Source of the DNA: JAGOUU01 sp964387745
GTDB lineage: Bacteria > Pseudomonadota > Gammaproteobacteria > JAGOUU01
Assembly: GCA_964387745.1 (NCBI GenBank)
Contig: CAYLXL010000001.1
Coordinates: 62,001 to 126,000, forward strand
Reading direction: 5' to 3'
Length of the DNA stretch: 64,000 bases
The notes under the pieces were generated by a model that ran no database searches, had not been told where the DNA came from, and worked only from the letters and a program-made list of their open reading frames with translations. Below are positions 16,766-26,149 of the stretch, piece by piece. Position 1 is the stretch's first letter. The number at the start of each line of letters is the position of its first letter. The translations under genes and the position numbers were made by a program.

Positions 16766-17686
16766 ATGTCAGTTAAAGCTAGCAAAACAAAAAAAAAACC
16801 TGTAGCTAAAAAAGCCACAGTAAAGAAAGTTACATCAAAAAAGAAATCTGCTGCTAAGAAGCCGGTAGCAAAAAAGTCAGTAGCGAAAAAAACTGTTGTT
16901 AAAAAAGCAGTTACAAAGAAATCAAATATGAAAAAAACTACTGCTAAGAAAGTGAAAGTAGTAAAAAAATCAACAAGTAAAAAACCAGCTGGTTTACCAG
17001 GACTTAAGTTAGCTCAAGCGTACCAAACAGCGCAAGCAGAAACCAAAAAATTACTTGCGCCAATGACTAAGAAAGCTGCGCAATTAAAGCAACAGCATGC
17101 TAACGCACAAAAAAAATTAAAAACTGAACAAGAAAAGTTTGATAAAATAGAACAAAAACACAGAGACAAACCAAACAAAGCCGTTGCTAAACAACTTGCC
17201 TCAGCTAAGAACAAAGTAAAATTAGCGACAACTGTTCATGATAAACTGCATAATTTATTTAACAATGCTTCTTCAGAACATGCGAAAATGCAAAACCACT
17301 TGGATAAAATGGTGCATTTAGAAAAGAACTTTAAACAATTGAATACTACTTGGGATCAACAAAATGCTCATGTTGGTAAGCAAGTAACTGCTCCAAAAGC
17401 TGCTAACACGAACGTTAATAAAAATAACCAAACTAAAGTAGCTGGTGTTGTTGGTACAAGCAACAAAGCTAGCGTTGCGGTCCAAAATAATCAAGTTAAT
17501 CAAGCTAACCAGACTAATAAAAACAATAAAGCTGCTAAATCAAATGTAAATTTGAACTTAGAAAAAGATAATACTTGGACTAAGTTTGATCAAAACAACA
17601 GCGTTTTTTCAAAGCTTGATAAGCTAGCTGATTATGATTCAGAACGAGATGGTAATGACAAGGAATGGCGTAAGTCTGAAAAATAA
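16766..17686 (+). CDS. Lysine-rich histone H1-like protein with a coiled-coil middle
   Basis: Probable DNA-binding, nucleoid-associated protein. I place the start at the ATG at 16766, which follows acggaga by a normal distance; an upstream in-frame TTG is less likely. The product has 306 residues. About residues 1-80 are Lys/Ala/Val repeats of the AKK/VAKK type found in bacterial histone H1-like proteins. A helical, charged middle (about 90-195) is probably coiled-coil. An Asn/Gln-rich stretch (about 205-260) and a short acidic/aromatic tail (WTKFDQNNSVFSKLDKL) follow. The three-part build is unusual; only the first part is clearly histone-like. A strong terminator follows. Confidence 0.75.
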   Translation: MSVKASKTKKKPVAKKATVKKVTSKKKSAAKKPVAKKSVAKKTVVKKAVTKKSNMKKTTAKKVKVVKKSTSKKPAGLPGLKLAQAYQTAQAETKKLLAPMTKKAAQLKQQHANAQKKLKTEQEKFDKIEQKHRDKPNKAVAKQLASAKNKVKLATTVHDKLHNLFNNASSEHAKMQNHLDKMVHLEKNFKQLNTTWDQQNAHVGKQVTAPKAANTNVNKNNQTKVAGVVGTSNKASVAVQNNQVNQANQTNKNNKAAKSNVNLNLEKDNTWTKFDQNNSVFSKLDKLADYDSERDGNDKEWRKSEK

Positions 17687-17727
17687 TTTTAAAATTATTT
17701 TCATAATTTCTTGGTAATTCTTTTTTG

Positions 17728-17800
17728 AGATCTCATAGGCTATCAGCTATCACCGGTCATTAGATCAGTAGATAAATAGCAAATGAGATCTTTTTTTTTT
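17728..17800 (+). terminator. Long-stem rho-independent terminator after the histone-like gene
   Basis: agatctcat (17728-17736) pairs perfectly with atgagatct (17783-17791), and inside it gctat pairs with atagc; a run of ten T follows at 17791-17800. The loop region is about 45 bases. It ends only 12 bases before the priA start, so it could also act as a leader attenuator for priA. No leader peptide was found. Confidence 0.75.
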
Positions 17801-17812
17801 GAGTAAGTTTTA

Positions 17813-20080
17813 GTGAAATTTGTCAAAACTGCCCCATTTTATTTGCAAGTAGCTCTACCGGTTCCCATTCGTCATAGCTTTACTTACCTTCCTCAACAAA
17901 ACACAACATGGCAAGATTATCACGTTGGCGCAAGAGTGTCAGTCCCATTTGGTAAGCGTAACATGATAGGGATAGTTTCTCGTATTTTAAAGAACCCGCC
18001 TAGCATAAGTAAAGACAATGAAAAATTTGAATTAAAAAAAGTCACAGAAATTATAGATAAAGATAATATTTTAACTGACAATATTGTTGAGCTTGTTGAA
18101 TTTGCGTCTGAATACTATCAATATCCAGTGGGCGGAGTGTATTTTTCTTGTTTACCAAAATTGATAAGGCAAGGTGAGAGTTTAGATAAATATACTAATA
18201 AAATTGTTTTTCTAAACACAGATTATAATCAATTAAAAAATTCTAAGAAGATTTCTAAAACTCAAGAAAAGTTATTTGAATTATTAGCCCAATCATCGCA
18301 CGGCGTAAGTTTATTTGCTTTAGATAAGCTTGGAGTAAAGCAACGTACCGTTGATGCTTTGATTGCCCAAAAATGGGTGTATGTAAAAGAATCGCCATTA
18401 AAAGATGACGAAGATAAGCAAGTATATTTAAAACAAGATTTATTGTTATTAAATCAAGAACAAAAAATATGTGTAGATACTGTTCTAGAGCAGACCAGTT
18501 ACTTTAATAAATTTAAATGTTTTTTATTATATGGTATTACGGGTAGTGGAAAAACTGAAGTTTACATGCATTTAATTGTTGAGGCTTTGCAACAGGAAAA
18601 ACAGGTATTAATATTAGTACCAGAGATATCACTTACACCGCAGACCATTGAAAGATTTAAACAGAGATTCAATACTAAAATAGCAGTAATTCATTCAAAA
18701 ATTAGCGGTAACACAAAAACCAAGGACTGGTTAGCTGCTCGTGATAACAGCGCTAAAATTATTATAGGCACAAGATCAGCTGTATTCACACCTATTCAAA
18801 AACTAGGGCTGATTATTATTGATGAAGAGCATGATCAGTCTTTTAAGCAGCAAGAAGGGTTTAGGTATAACGCCCGTGATTTAGCAATCATTCGTGCGCA
18901 AAAACTTAATGTACCTATTATATTGGGGTCAGCTACACCATCTATAGAAAGTGTAGCGAATGCTATTACGCAAAAATATGAGTTACTTACCATTAAGCAA
19001 CGAGCGGGTGAAGCTTCATTACCAAAAATAAAATTATTAAATATTAAGCAAAAAAAATTAACCTGTGGTTTATCTGATGATTTAATTCAATTGATGAAAC
19101 AAAGACTGCAGGCCAAACAGCAGGTGTTACTATTTTTAAATCGCCGTGGCTATGCGCCAGTTATCAAGTGTTCAAGTTGTGATTGGGGCGCTATGTGCCC
19201 GCGTTGTAATGTTTATTATACAGCACACAAGCATAATAATTTGATGATCTGTCATTATTGTAGTAGCCAAAAACAGTATATTAAAACTTGTCCGGATTGT
19301 CATAATGCAGACTTGGTTACTTATGGAGTGGGTACTGAACAAATCGAGGAATACATTAGTGATATATTTAAAGAGTATGTATGCGTACGGGTAGATAGAG
19401 ATGTTATTAAAAATAAAAAAGATTTAGATAATGTTTTAGATAAAATTAATCTGCATGAAGCTAATATTTTAATTGGTACGCAAATGCTGGCAAAAGGGCA
19501 TCATTTTCCTAATGTATCATTAGTCGGTGTTTTAGGTTGTGATAATAGTTTATTTAGCACAGACTTTCGAGCGCCAGAGCGTTTGACGCAATTGTTATTA
19601 CAGGTTAGTGGTCGAGCCGGTAGAAGTAATATTGAAAGCGAAGTGATTATTCAAACCATGCAACCAGAGCATCAGTTGTTACAAGATATCCTTCATAAAG
19701 ATTATTGGCAGATTGCTGAAGATTTGTATCGTATCCGTACGCAGGCTGATTTGCCCCCAGCTAATCATTGGGCTTTGTTGCGGGCAGAGAGTTACAATAT
19801 TAATAACACGTTGGATTTCCTGACGTTGTTAAAAAAAACTTTCAATGAGGTGGTTGCAAGTTCAGGTAATAAAATTAATGCTGGACTGCTTAAAGTATCG
19901 GGCCCTATTCTAGCGCCTAGAATAAAAAAGGCAGGGTTATTCAGGGGCCAATTGTTGATATCTTGTAAAAAAAGAGCATATTTGCATACTATATTAAGCC
20001 AGTTTTTTACTATTATGAGCGATGTTAAGTCGGGCTCGGTTCGTTGGTCGATAGACATCGACCCTCAAGAGATATACTAG
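17813..20080 (+). CDS. priA: Primosomal replication protein N' (replication restart helicase)
   Basis: PriA is a 3'-5' helicase that reloads the replisome at stalled forks. The 755-residue product starts at a GTG. It has the N-terminal DNA-binding domain (about 1-110), Walker A GITGSGKTEVY (241-251), the DEEH Walker B box at 337-340, and VILGSATPSIES (motif III). A zinc-binding region with paired cysteines follows (CSSCDWGAMCPRCN and CHYCSSQ...CPDCHNADLVTYG). LIGTQMLAKGHHFP and QVSGRAGR complete motifs V and VI. Everything appears intact. A terminator just upstream separates it from the histone-like gene. Confidence 0.97.
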   Translation: MKFVKTAPFYLQVALPVPIRHSFTYLPQQNTTWQDYHVGARVSVPFGKRNMIGIVSRILKNPPSISKDNEKFELKKVTEIIDKDNILTDNIVELVEFASEYYQYPVGGVYFSCLPKLIRQGESLDKYTNKIVFLNTDYNQLKNSKKISKTQEKLFELLAQSSHGVSLFALDKLGVKQRTVDALIAQKWVYVKESPLKDDEDKQVYLKQDLLLLNQEQKICVDTVLEQTSYFNKFKCFLLYGITGSGKTEVYMHLIVEALQQEKQVLILVPEISLTPQTIERFKQRFNTKIAVIHSKISGNTKTKDWLAARDNSAKIIIGTRSAVFTPIQKLGLIIIDEEHDQSFKQQEGFRYNARDLAIIRAQKLNVPIILGSATPSIESVANAITQKYELLTIKQRAGEASLPKIKLLNIKQKKLTCGLSDDLIQLMKQRLQAKQQVLLFLNRRGYAPVIKCSSCDWGAMCPRCNVYYTAHKHNNLMICHYCSSQKQYIKTCPDCHNADLVTYGVGTEQIEEYISDIFKEYVCVRVDRDVIKNKKDLDNVLDKINLHEANILIGTQMLAKGHHFPNVSLVGVLGCDNSLFSTDFRAPERLTQLLLQVSGRAGRSNIESEVIIQTMQPEHQLLQDILHKDYWQIAEDLYRIRTQADLPPANHWALLRAESYNINNTLDFLTLLKKTFNEVVASSGNKINAGLLKVSGPILAPRIKKAGLFRGQLLISCKKRAYLHTILSQFFTIMSDVKSGSVRWSIDIDPQEIY

Positions 20081-20172
20081 TACAAATATGTTTAAAAAAA
20101 TGCTAAATTAGCAAAAATATTGATTTGCGCAAGCATCCAATATTCATAATATTTAAGATGTGAGTAAATAAA

Positions 20173-21978
20173 ATGATGATTATTCGGCAAATGATAAAAA
20201 TTTGGGTGGAGCAAGCAATTAGCGAGCTTCAGGAAAAGGGTATTTTGCCAAATAAGGATGTTACATTACCAGAAGTCGTAGTTGAGTCGACAAAAGATTC
20301 CAGCCACGGTGATTATGCAACCAATTTTGGCCTGATGGCGGCAAAATTAGTAAAAACCAACCCAAGAGCTTTAGCTGAAAAACTTATGGAAAGCTTAAAG
20401 CAGCATAAGCAGATTGAGAAAATTGAGATTGCAGGGCCCGGGTTTATCAACTTTTTTCTTGCACCTAGCGTTTATCATGCGGTAGTTGCCGATATCCATC
20501 AGTATAAACAAGAGTATGGTAAATCAGATCTGGGTAAGCAACAAAAAGTGCATTTAGAGTTCGTATCATCTAACCCCACAGGCCCTTTACACGTTGGCCA
20601 TGGTCGTCATGGGGCTTATGGATCTTGCGTTGCTAATTTATTGGAGCATGTTGGTTATAAAGTCCACCGAGAATACTATATCAATGACGCTGGTCGCCAG
20701 GTACAGATTTTAACTTTAAGTACTTGGTTAAGATATATTGAAATAATTAGTCAAAATCAAGCAAGTTTAACTTTCCCAGGTAAGTGCTACCAAGGCGAAT
20801 ACATAAAAGATATCGCCCAAGATTTATATAAACAGTATGATCAGCAATTTGCCACTCAGGCGTTCATAGATGGTTATCGAGCGAAGATAGAAACAATTGC
20901 ACTTGCTGATAATGATGAGTCGGGAGATGCTTATATCGATCAGTGTATCGAGCATCTTAAAACGACAATTAGTGAAGAAAGTTTTTTGAAATGCCAAGAT
21001 TTTGCCTGTACGAGCATTATAGCTGATATGAAAGCTGATTTAGCTGAGTTTGGCGTGGTGTTTGACGAATGGTACTCTGAACGTAAGATGGTGGAGAGTG
21101 GAGCAGTGCCAAGAGCGATAGAGGCGTTACGAGCTAAAGATTACTTGTATGAAAAAGACGGCGCTATTTGGTTTAAGACTAGTCAATTTGGTGATGAAAA
21201 AGATCGCGTACTTATTCGTTCAAATGGTCAAAATACTTATTACGCGCCTGATATAGCCTATCATTTGAGCAAACTTGATCGCGGCTTTGATACAGTTATT
21301 GATATATTAGGTTCTGATCATCATGGTTATATTCCACGCTTACGCGCTTGCTTACGAGCTTTTGATAAACCAGATGAAAAATTTATTACCAAATTAGTTC
21401 AATTCGTTGATTTATATCGTGGTACAGTTAAAGTTCCTATGTCGACTAGAACGGGTAGCTTTGTTACTTTAAGAGAATTACGTAATGAAGTTGGTAATGA
21501 TGCTACTAGATTTTTTTATGTGGCGCGTAAGGTTGATCAATTAATGGATTTTGATATTGATCTAGCAAAATCTCAGTCAAATGATAATCCAGTTTATTAT
21601 ATTCAGTATGCGCATGCGAGAATATGTAGTATTACTCGGCAATTGACAGAAAAGGGCTATGAATTTAAACATAGCTCCTTGCAAGAGCTATCGTCAAAAC
21701 TTAATGTTCTAGACCAACCATCTGAAGTCGAACTACTAAAACATCTGGGTAATTATATTGATATGATTCAAACTGCAGCCCTAGCCTATGAACCACATCG
21801 TGTAGTACAATATTTAAAAGATTTAGCTAATTTATTTCATAAATACTATAATGCCCACCCCATTATTGTAAACGACAGTGAGATAAGAAACGCTAGAATA
21901 TGTCTAATTTTAGCAGTCAAACAAATAATCCAGAATGCTTTAAGTTTGCTAGGCATATCTAGTCCGGAGAAAATGTAG
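20173..21978 (+). CDS. argS: Arginyl-tRNA synthetase
   Basis: Class I synthetase charging tRNA-Arg. The 601-residue product has the N-terminal additional domain (SSHGDYATNFGLMAAK), the HIGH-type motif PTGPLHVGHGRHGAYG, and EYYINDAGRQVQIL. The KMSK-type loop is degenerate (VPMSTRTGSF), which is normal for ArgRS. An alpha-helical anticodon domain ends the protein. Several in-frame ATGs (20173, 20176, 20191) compete for the start, with no strong ribosome site. ftsN begins 9 bases after the stop. Confidence 0.96.
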   Translation: MMIIRQMIKIWVEQAISELQEKGILPNKDVTLPEVVVESTKDSSHGDYATNFGLMAAKLVKTNPRALAEKLMESLKQHKQIEKIEIAGPGFINFFLAPSVYHAVVADIHQYKQEYGKSDLGKQQKVHLEFVSSNPTGPLHVGHGRHGAYGSCVANLLEHVGYKVHREYYINDAGRQVQILTLSTWLRYIEIISQNQASLTFPGKCYQGEYIKDIAQDLYKQYDQQFATQAFIDGYRAKIETIALADNDESGDAYIDQCIEHLKTTISEESFLKCQDFACTSIIADMKADLAEFGVVFDEWYSERKMVESGAVPRAIEALRAKDYLYEKDGAIWFKTSQFGDEKDRVLIRSNGQNTYYAPDIAYHLSKLDRGFDTVIDILGSDHHGYIPRLRACLRAFDKPDEKFITKLVQFVDLYRGTVKVPMSTRTGSFVTLRELRNEVGNDATRFFYVARKVDQLMDFDIDLAKSQSNDNPVYYIQYAHARICSITRQLTEKGYEFKHSSLQELSSKLNVLDQPSEVELLKHLGNYIDMIQTAALAYEPHRVVQYLKDLANLFHKYYNAHPIIVNDSEIRNARICLILAVKQIIQNALSLLGISSPEKM

Positions 21979-21987
21979 GGTAATATT

Positions 21988-22785
21988 ATGGCCATGAAGG
22001 ACTATGCAAAAAAAAAACGTCGCAAAGTTGGTAGACGTGCAGAATATAGTAAATATGATGATTCAGATCGATCATTTGCCAAAATTGTAAGGTCAAATCG
22101 TTCGGGTCGTAAAAGTCTTTTATCTAACCCAATGTTTTTGATGGTTTCTGCAGTTGGTTTAGTATTTTTAGGTTCAGTGATCTATTTAGAAGATTTTAAA
22201 AATCTTACAAATGATTTATTCCAGCCAGAGCCGCAAGTTGCCACAGCTGAAAAAACTCTAAAAGTTCCTAAAAAAACAAGGAATAATATAGAACGTGAAT
22301 TAAGGGCAGAAAAAAAGGTACCGAAATTTGAGTTTTATCATACATTACCAAAAATGGTGGTATCAGATAAAGGTTCTTACGAGCCAGTCAAAGCGCCGGT
22401 TAAAGAATCAATTAAAGAACCAGTTAAAGAAGTAGCAAAAACTGATGAAGAATTAAAAGTTGCTAGTATATTAAATGGTGATACACCGCCTCTTAAGCTT
22501 GTAAAAGCAGATAAATCTGCTGGCACAGTCTCTAACCAGCCTCAAGGCAATAGCTATTTCTTACAATTAGCTTCTTTTAAAAACCTGAAAGATGCACAGA
22601 GTTTGAAGGCAAAATTAACATTATCTGGTTTTGATGTTATCATACAGACGGTATTACTACCGAGTGGTGAAACATGGCACCGTGTTAAAAGCAATAAAAT
22701 TAATAATATTGAATTAGCCATGAATCTTCATTCTCAACTAAAAGTACATCAAATTGATTCGATAATANNNNNNNNNNATACTTGA
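21988..22785 (+). CDS. ftsN: FtsN-like cell division protein with SPOR domain (C-terminus interrupted by a gap)
   Basis: Bitopic division protein that activates septal peptidoglycan synthesis. The layout fits FtsN: a basic cytoplasmic N-terminus (KDYAKKKRRKVGRRAEYSKY), one transmembrane helix at about 47-66 (PMFLMVSAVGLVFLGSVIYL), a Lys/Pro/Glu-rich periplasmic linker, and a C-terminal SPOR domain (SYFLQLASFKNLKDAQSLKAKL...). Position between argS and hslV matches other gammaproteobacteria. The last strand of SPOR falls in ten unknown bases, so the stop shown (after the gap) is uncertain. If the true gap is not 10 bases, the C-terminus differs. Confidence 0.85.
   Translation: MAMKDYAKKKRRKVGRRAEYSKYDDSDRSFAKIVRSNRSGRKSLLSNPMFLMVSAVGLVFLGSVIYLEDFKNLTNDLFQPEPQVATAEKTLKVPKKTRNNIERELRAEKKVPKFEFYHTLPKMVVSDKGSYEPVKAPVKESIKEPVKEVAKTDEELKVASILNGDTPPLKLVKADKSAGTVSNQPQGNSYFLQLASFKNLKDAQSLKAKLTLSGFDVIIQTVLLPSGETWHRVKSNKINNIELAMNLHSQLKVHQIDSIIXXXXT
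22768..22777. other. Assembly gap (10 N) in the 3' end of ftsN
   Basis: Ten undetermined bases. The round length suggests a placeholder rather than a measured gap. The frame of the ftsN tail, and the true ftsN-hslV spacing, depend on it. Confidence 0.99.
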
Positions 22786-22819
22786 TGCTCAAATCTTTAA
22801 AGTTTATCGGGGGATTTAC

Positions 22820-23356
22820 GTGGAACAATATCGTGGTACAACCATTTTATCCGTACGCAGGGGGAATATTGTGTCTATTGGTGGCGATGGACAAGTCTCC
22901 TTAGGCTCAACAGTTATGAAGGGCAATGCCCGTAAGGTCAGAAGATTATATAAAGAAAAAGTTATCGCTGGATTTGCTGGTGGTACAGCTGATGCATTTA
23001 CTTTATTCGAACGTTTTGAAGCAAAATTAGAAAAGCACCAAGGTCATTTAGTTCGTGCTGCAGTTGAATTAGCAAAAGACTGGCGCACTGATAAATTCTT
23101 AAGAAAACTAGAAGCTCTATTAGTTGTAGCTAATAAGACAGATAGTTTAATTATTAGTGGTAACGGTGATGTTATTGAACCTGAAGATGGCATTATGGCT
23201 ATCGGATCAGGTGGTATGTTCGCTAAATCGGCAGCCAAAGCATTAAAAGAAAATACTGATTTATCACCGGAAGATATAGTGAAAAAAAGTTTAGAGATTG
23301 CCGCAGAAATTTGCGTTTATACTAATAACTTTTTGACGATTGAAAATATTGAGTAA
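22820..23356 (+). CDS. hslV: ATP-dependent protease subunit HslV
   Basis: Proteolytic subunit of the HslVU (ClpQY) protease, a dodecameric threonine protease. The 178-residue product starts at a GTG preceded by cggggg and has a short propeptide (MEQYRG) before the catalytic TTILSVRR. VSIGGDGQVSLG, FAGGTADAFTLFERFE and AIGSGGMFAKSAAKAL are typical. hslU follows 30 bases later. The gene is intact. Confidence 0.97.
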   Translation: MEQYRGTTILSVRRGNIVSIGGDGQVSLGSTVMKGNARKVRRLYKEKVIAGFAGGTADAFTLFERFEAKLEKHQGHLVRAAVELAKDWRTDKFLRKLEALLVVANKTDSLIISGNGDVIEPEDGIMAIGSGGMFAKSAAKALKENTDLSPEDIVKKSLEIAAEICVYTNNFLTIENIE

Positions 23357-23386
23357 AATATTAAGTAATTGATAGGTGGTAGTAGT

Positions 23387-24733
23387 ATGTCGGCAATGAC
23401 ACCAAGAGAAATAGTTGAGGCATTAGATAAAAATATTGTAGGCCAGAATGATGCTAAGCGCGCAGTTGCCGTAGCCTTAAGAAATAGATGGCGCAGACTG
23501 CAAGTTGATAAAAAGCTAAGACAAGAGATCACTCCTAAAAATATTCTTATGATTGGACCTACAGGTGTAGGTAAAACTGAAATAGCCAGACGTTTAGCGG
23601 CATTAGCTCGTGCACCATTTATTAAAGTTGAAGCTACTAAATTTACTGAAGTTGGCTATGTTGGCCGGGATGTCGAACAAATGGTGCGTGAACTTGTCGA
23701 TGCTTCAGTTAAGATGACTCGTGAGTTTGAAATCGAAAAAGTAAAATATAGAGCCGAAGAAGCGGCGGATGATAGGTTACTAGACGCTTTATTACCACCA
23801 GCTCGCAGCGTACATAAACCTGATCAAATTGAAGAAATAGAGAAAAAAACTGAATCAGCTGCTCGCCAAGAATACCGCAAAAGATTAGCTAATGGCGATT
23901 TAGATGATAAAGAAATTGAGATCGATATAGCAGTTAGCGGTAAACATGTTGAAATAATGGCGCCTCCTGGCATGGAAGATATGACTAATCAATTGCAGGG
24001 TTTATTTCAAAATATAACAGGCGATCGCAAACAAAAAAGAAAAATGCCTATAGGGCTTGCTCGCAAAAAGCTTATTGAAGAAGAATCAGCTAAATTAATT
24101 AATGAAGAAGATATAAAAAATAACGCCGTTTATAATGCTGAACAAAATGGTATTATCTTTATTGATGAAATAGATAAGATTTGTTCAAGGCAGGGTACCA
24201 GTTCTAGCGCAGAAATATCTCGAGAAGGAGTGCAGCGTGATTTGTTACCAATTATAGAGGGGTCTACAGTCAATACTAAATACGGCTCAGTGCGTACAGA
24301 TCATATATTATTTATTGCCTCTGGTGCTTTTATGATGTCAAAACCATCAGACTTAATACCAGAATTACAAGGTCGTCTGCCAATAAGAGTAGAATTACAA
24401 AATTTAACTACCGATGACTTTGTTAGAATTTTACATGACACGAGTGCATCACTCACAAAGCAATATAGTGCCTTACTAGCTACCGAAGGCGTTACTGTAG
24501 ATTTTACTGAAGATGGCATTAAAAAAATTGCTGAGATTGCTTGGCAAGTTAATGAACGGACAGAAAATATTGGGGCAAGAAGGCTTTCTACCGTCATGGA
24601 ACGGTTATTTGATGAATTATCATATAATGCATCCGACAGAGGTGGCACTAACGTAATTATTGATGAAACGTTTGTCAGTAAGCATTTTGTTGATATAACA
24701 AAAGATGAAGATCTAACTAGATATATACTGTAA
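23387..24733 (+). CDS. hslU: HslU, ATPase subunit of HslVU protease
   Basis: AAA+ unfoldase that feeds substrates to HslV. I chose the ATG at 23387 (MSAMTPREIVEALD), which follows taggtggt; an in-frame TTG 18 bases upstream is less likely. About 448 residues: Walker A IGPTGVGKTEIARRLA, the pore motif GYVGRDVEQMVREL, Walker B IIFIDEIDKIC, the sensor region LQGRLPIRVEL, and the C-terminal ERLFDELSYNASDRGG and RYIL tail that docks into HslV. It follows hslV directly, as expected. Confidence 0.97.
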   Translation: MSAMTPREIVEALDKNIVGQNDAKRAVAVALRNRWRRLQVDKKLRQEITPKNILMIGPTGVGKTEIARRLAALARAPFIKVEATKFTEVGYVGRDVEQMVRELVDASVKMTREFEIEKVKYRAEEAADDRLLDALLPPARSVHKPDQIEEIEKKTESAARQEYRKRLANGDLDDKEIEIDIAVSGKHVEIMAPPGMEDMTNQLQGLFQNITGDRKQKRKMPIGLARKKLIEEESAKLINEEDIKNNAVYNAEQNGIIFIDEIDKICSRQGTSSSAEISREGVQRDLLPIIEGSTVNTKYGSVRTDHILFIASGAFMMSKPSDLIPELQGRLPIRVELQNLTTDDFVRILHDTSASLTKQYSALLATEGVTVDFTEDGIKKIAEIAWQVNERTENIGARRLSTVMERLFDELSYNASDRGGTNVIIDETFVSKHFVDITKDEDLTRYIL

Positions 24734-24738
24734 TAATC

Positions 24739-25494
24739 ATGAGTTCACAGCAGCAAAAAGAAACTACATCTTTTGGTTACCAAGAGGTGGAAACTAGTAA
24801 AAAACAAGAAATGGTAGCGACTGTTTTTCATGATGTCGCTCAAAAATATGACATCATGAATGATCTCATGTCTTTTGGTTTGCATAGGATTTGGAAATGG
24901 TTAACCTGTTATCTTGCTGATGTAAAATCTAATAGTTATATTCTGGATCTAGCAGGCGGCACAGGCGATCTAACTAAAATATTAGCCAATAAAATTAATG
25001 AACAAGGCAAAATAGTTTTATCAGACATCAATAATTCGATGCTGCGTTGCGGTCGTGATAAATTAATCGATTGTAACTTATTACAAAATATAGAATACAT
25101 CCAAGCTAATGCACAATGTTTACCATTTGAGGATAATAGCTTTGATTTGGTTACGATGGCTTTTGGGTTACGTAATGTCACAGAAAAACAGTTAGCGCTT
25201 AATGAGATTTGTCGAGTTTTAAAGCCAGGAGGGCAATTATTTGTTCTAGAGTTTTCTAAGCCTAAATATGCTTTTTTAGAAAAGCTGTATGACGCTTATT
25301 CGTTTAATATTATTCCTGTTGTGGGTGAGTTTGTTACTGGCAAAAAAGAACATTATCAATATTTAGTTGAGTCTATACGAATGCACCCTGATCAAGAAAA
25401 ACTCAAACAAATGTTCCTTGATGCTGGTTTTGCTCGTTGCCAATATAATAATTTCCATGGAGGTATAGTTGCACTTCATAGAGGTTATAAATGA
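24739..25494 (+). CDS. ubiE: Ubiquinone/menaquinone methyltransferase UbiE
   Basis: SAM-dependent C-methyltransferase of ubiquinone synthesis. The 251-residue product has the family opening VFHDVAQKYDIMNDLMSFGLHRIWK, the SAM motif ILDLAGGTGDLTK, FDLVTMAFGLRNV, and the UbiE signature YQYLVESIRMHPDQ. It begins 5 bases after hslU and overlaps ubiJ by 4 bases (ATGA), starting the ubiE-ubiJ-ubiB group found in E. coli. Confidence 0.97.
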   Translation: MSSQQQKETTSFGYQEVETSKKQEMVATVFHDVAQKYDIMNDLMSFGLHRIWKWLTCYLADVKSNSYILDLAGGTGDLTKILANKINEQGKIVLSDINNSMLRCGRDKLIDCNLLQNIEYIQANAQCLPFEDNSFDLVTMAFGLRNVTEKQLALNEICRVLKPGGQLFVLEFSKPKYAFLEKLYDAYSFNIIPVVGEFVTGKKEHYQYLVESIRMHPDQEKLKQMFLDAGFARCQYNNFHGGIVALHRGYK

Positions 25495-26135
25495 TAGCTC
25501 TTATCGAAGAAGCTGTATTATTAAATATTACTCGTGCATGCAACAATACTATAAGCGATCTGATTGAGGCTGACAGCAACATTGCTAAACAATTATTGAA
25601 GCTTGATAATAAAGTAATAAAAATAATAATTAAGCATTTTTTCTTATCGTATCTAGTGCGCTTTCAACAAGGCAAGTTGTTAATACAAGCGTCTGAAAAT
25701 GCACAGGGTGAACAAAACCCTGATCTTACTATTACAGTTTCCCCTATTAATTTACTTAAAATAAAATTAACTAATACTGATTTAGAGCAAGCAGTTAGAG
25801 CTAATGATATAGAATTTAATGGTAATTTGAATCTAGCTATAGATATCCAAAGATTGGTTGATAAAACAGAAGTAAACTTTAAAGAAATACTGCAGGCGAA
25901 GCTTGCTGGACTTACTTCAGATGTTTTCTCATGGCAGGTTGTTGGCTTTTTAGACCATTTTTTTTCAGTATTAAAGATAAGAAGAGAAGAGCTCGCACAG
26001 CAGGTTACTGATTTCTTACAGCTAGAAACTCAGTTATTGGTCGCTAAACCTGAATTAGAAAACTTTTGTCAAAGTGTGGATAGACTGCGTGATGATGTTG
26101 AAAGATTATCTGCTAGAGTAAAAAACTTAAAGTAA
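25491..26135 (+). CDS. ubiJ: UbiJ, SCP2-domain accessory factor of ubiquinone synthesis
   Basis: UbiJ is a lipid-binding scaffold of the soluble Ubi complex. The 214-residue product matches the family: an SCP2-like sterol-carrier fold over about 25-125 (LLIQASENAQGEQNPDLTITVSPINLLKIKL...), then a helical C-terminal tail (DRLRDDVERLSARVKNLK). The assignment rests partly on context: it overlaps ubiE by 4 bases and directly precedes ubiB, the same order as in E. coli. Confidence 0.88.
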   Translation: MIALIEEAVLLNITRACNNTISDLIEADSNIAKQLLKLDNKVIKIIIKHFFLSYLVRFQQGKLLIQASENAQGEQNPDLTITVSPINLLKIKLTNTDLEQAVRANDIEFNGNLNLAIDIQRLVDKTEVNFKEILQAKLAGLTSDVFSWQVVGFLDHFFSVLKIRREELAQQVTDFLQLETQLLVAKPELENFCQSVDRLRDDVERLSARVKNLK

Positions 26136-26149
26136 AATTGGTTGCTAAA

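Noticed and set aside
16615..16818. Minus-strand frame overlapping the start of the histone-like gene
   Set aside because: Low-complexity hydrophobic translation of AT-rich spacer, no ribosome site, and it overlaps the real gene.
16801..17000. Repeats in the histone-like gene as a CRISPR or tandem DNA array
   Set aside because: The repetition comes from Lys/Ala/Val codons; the units are irregular and in frame, with no unique spacers.
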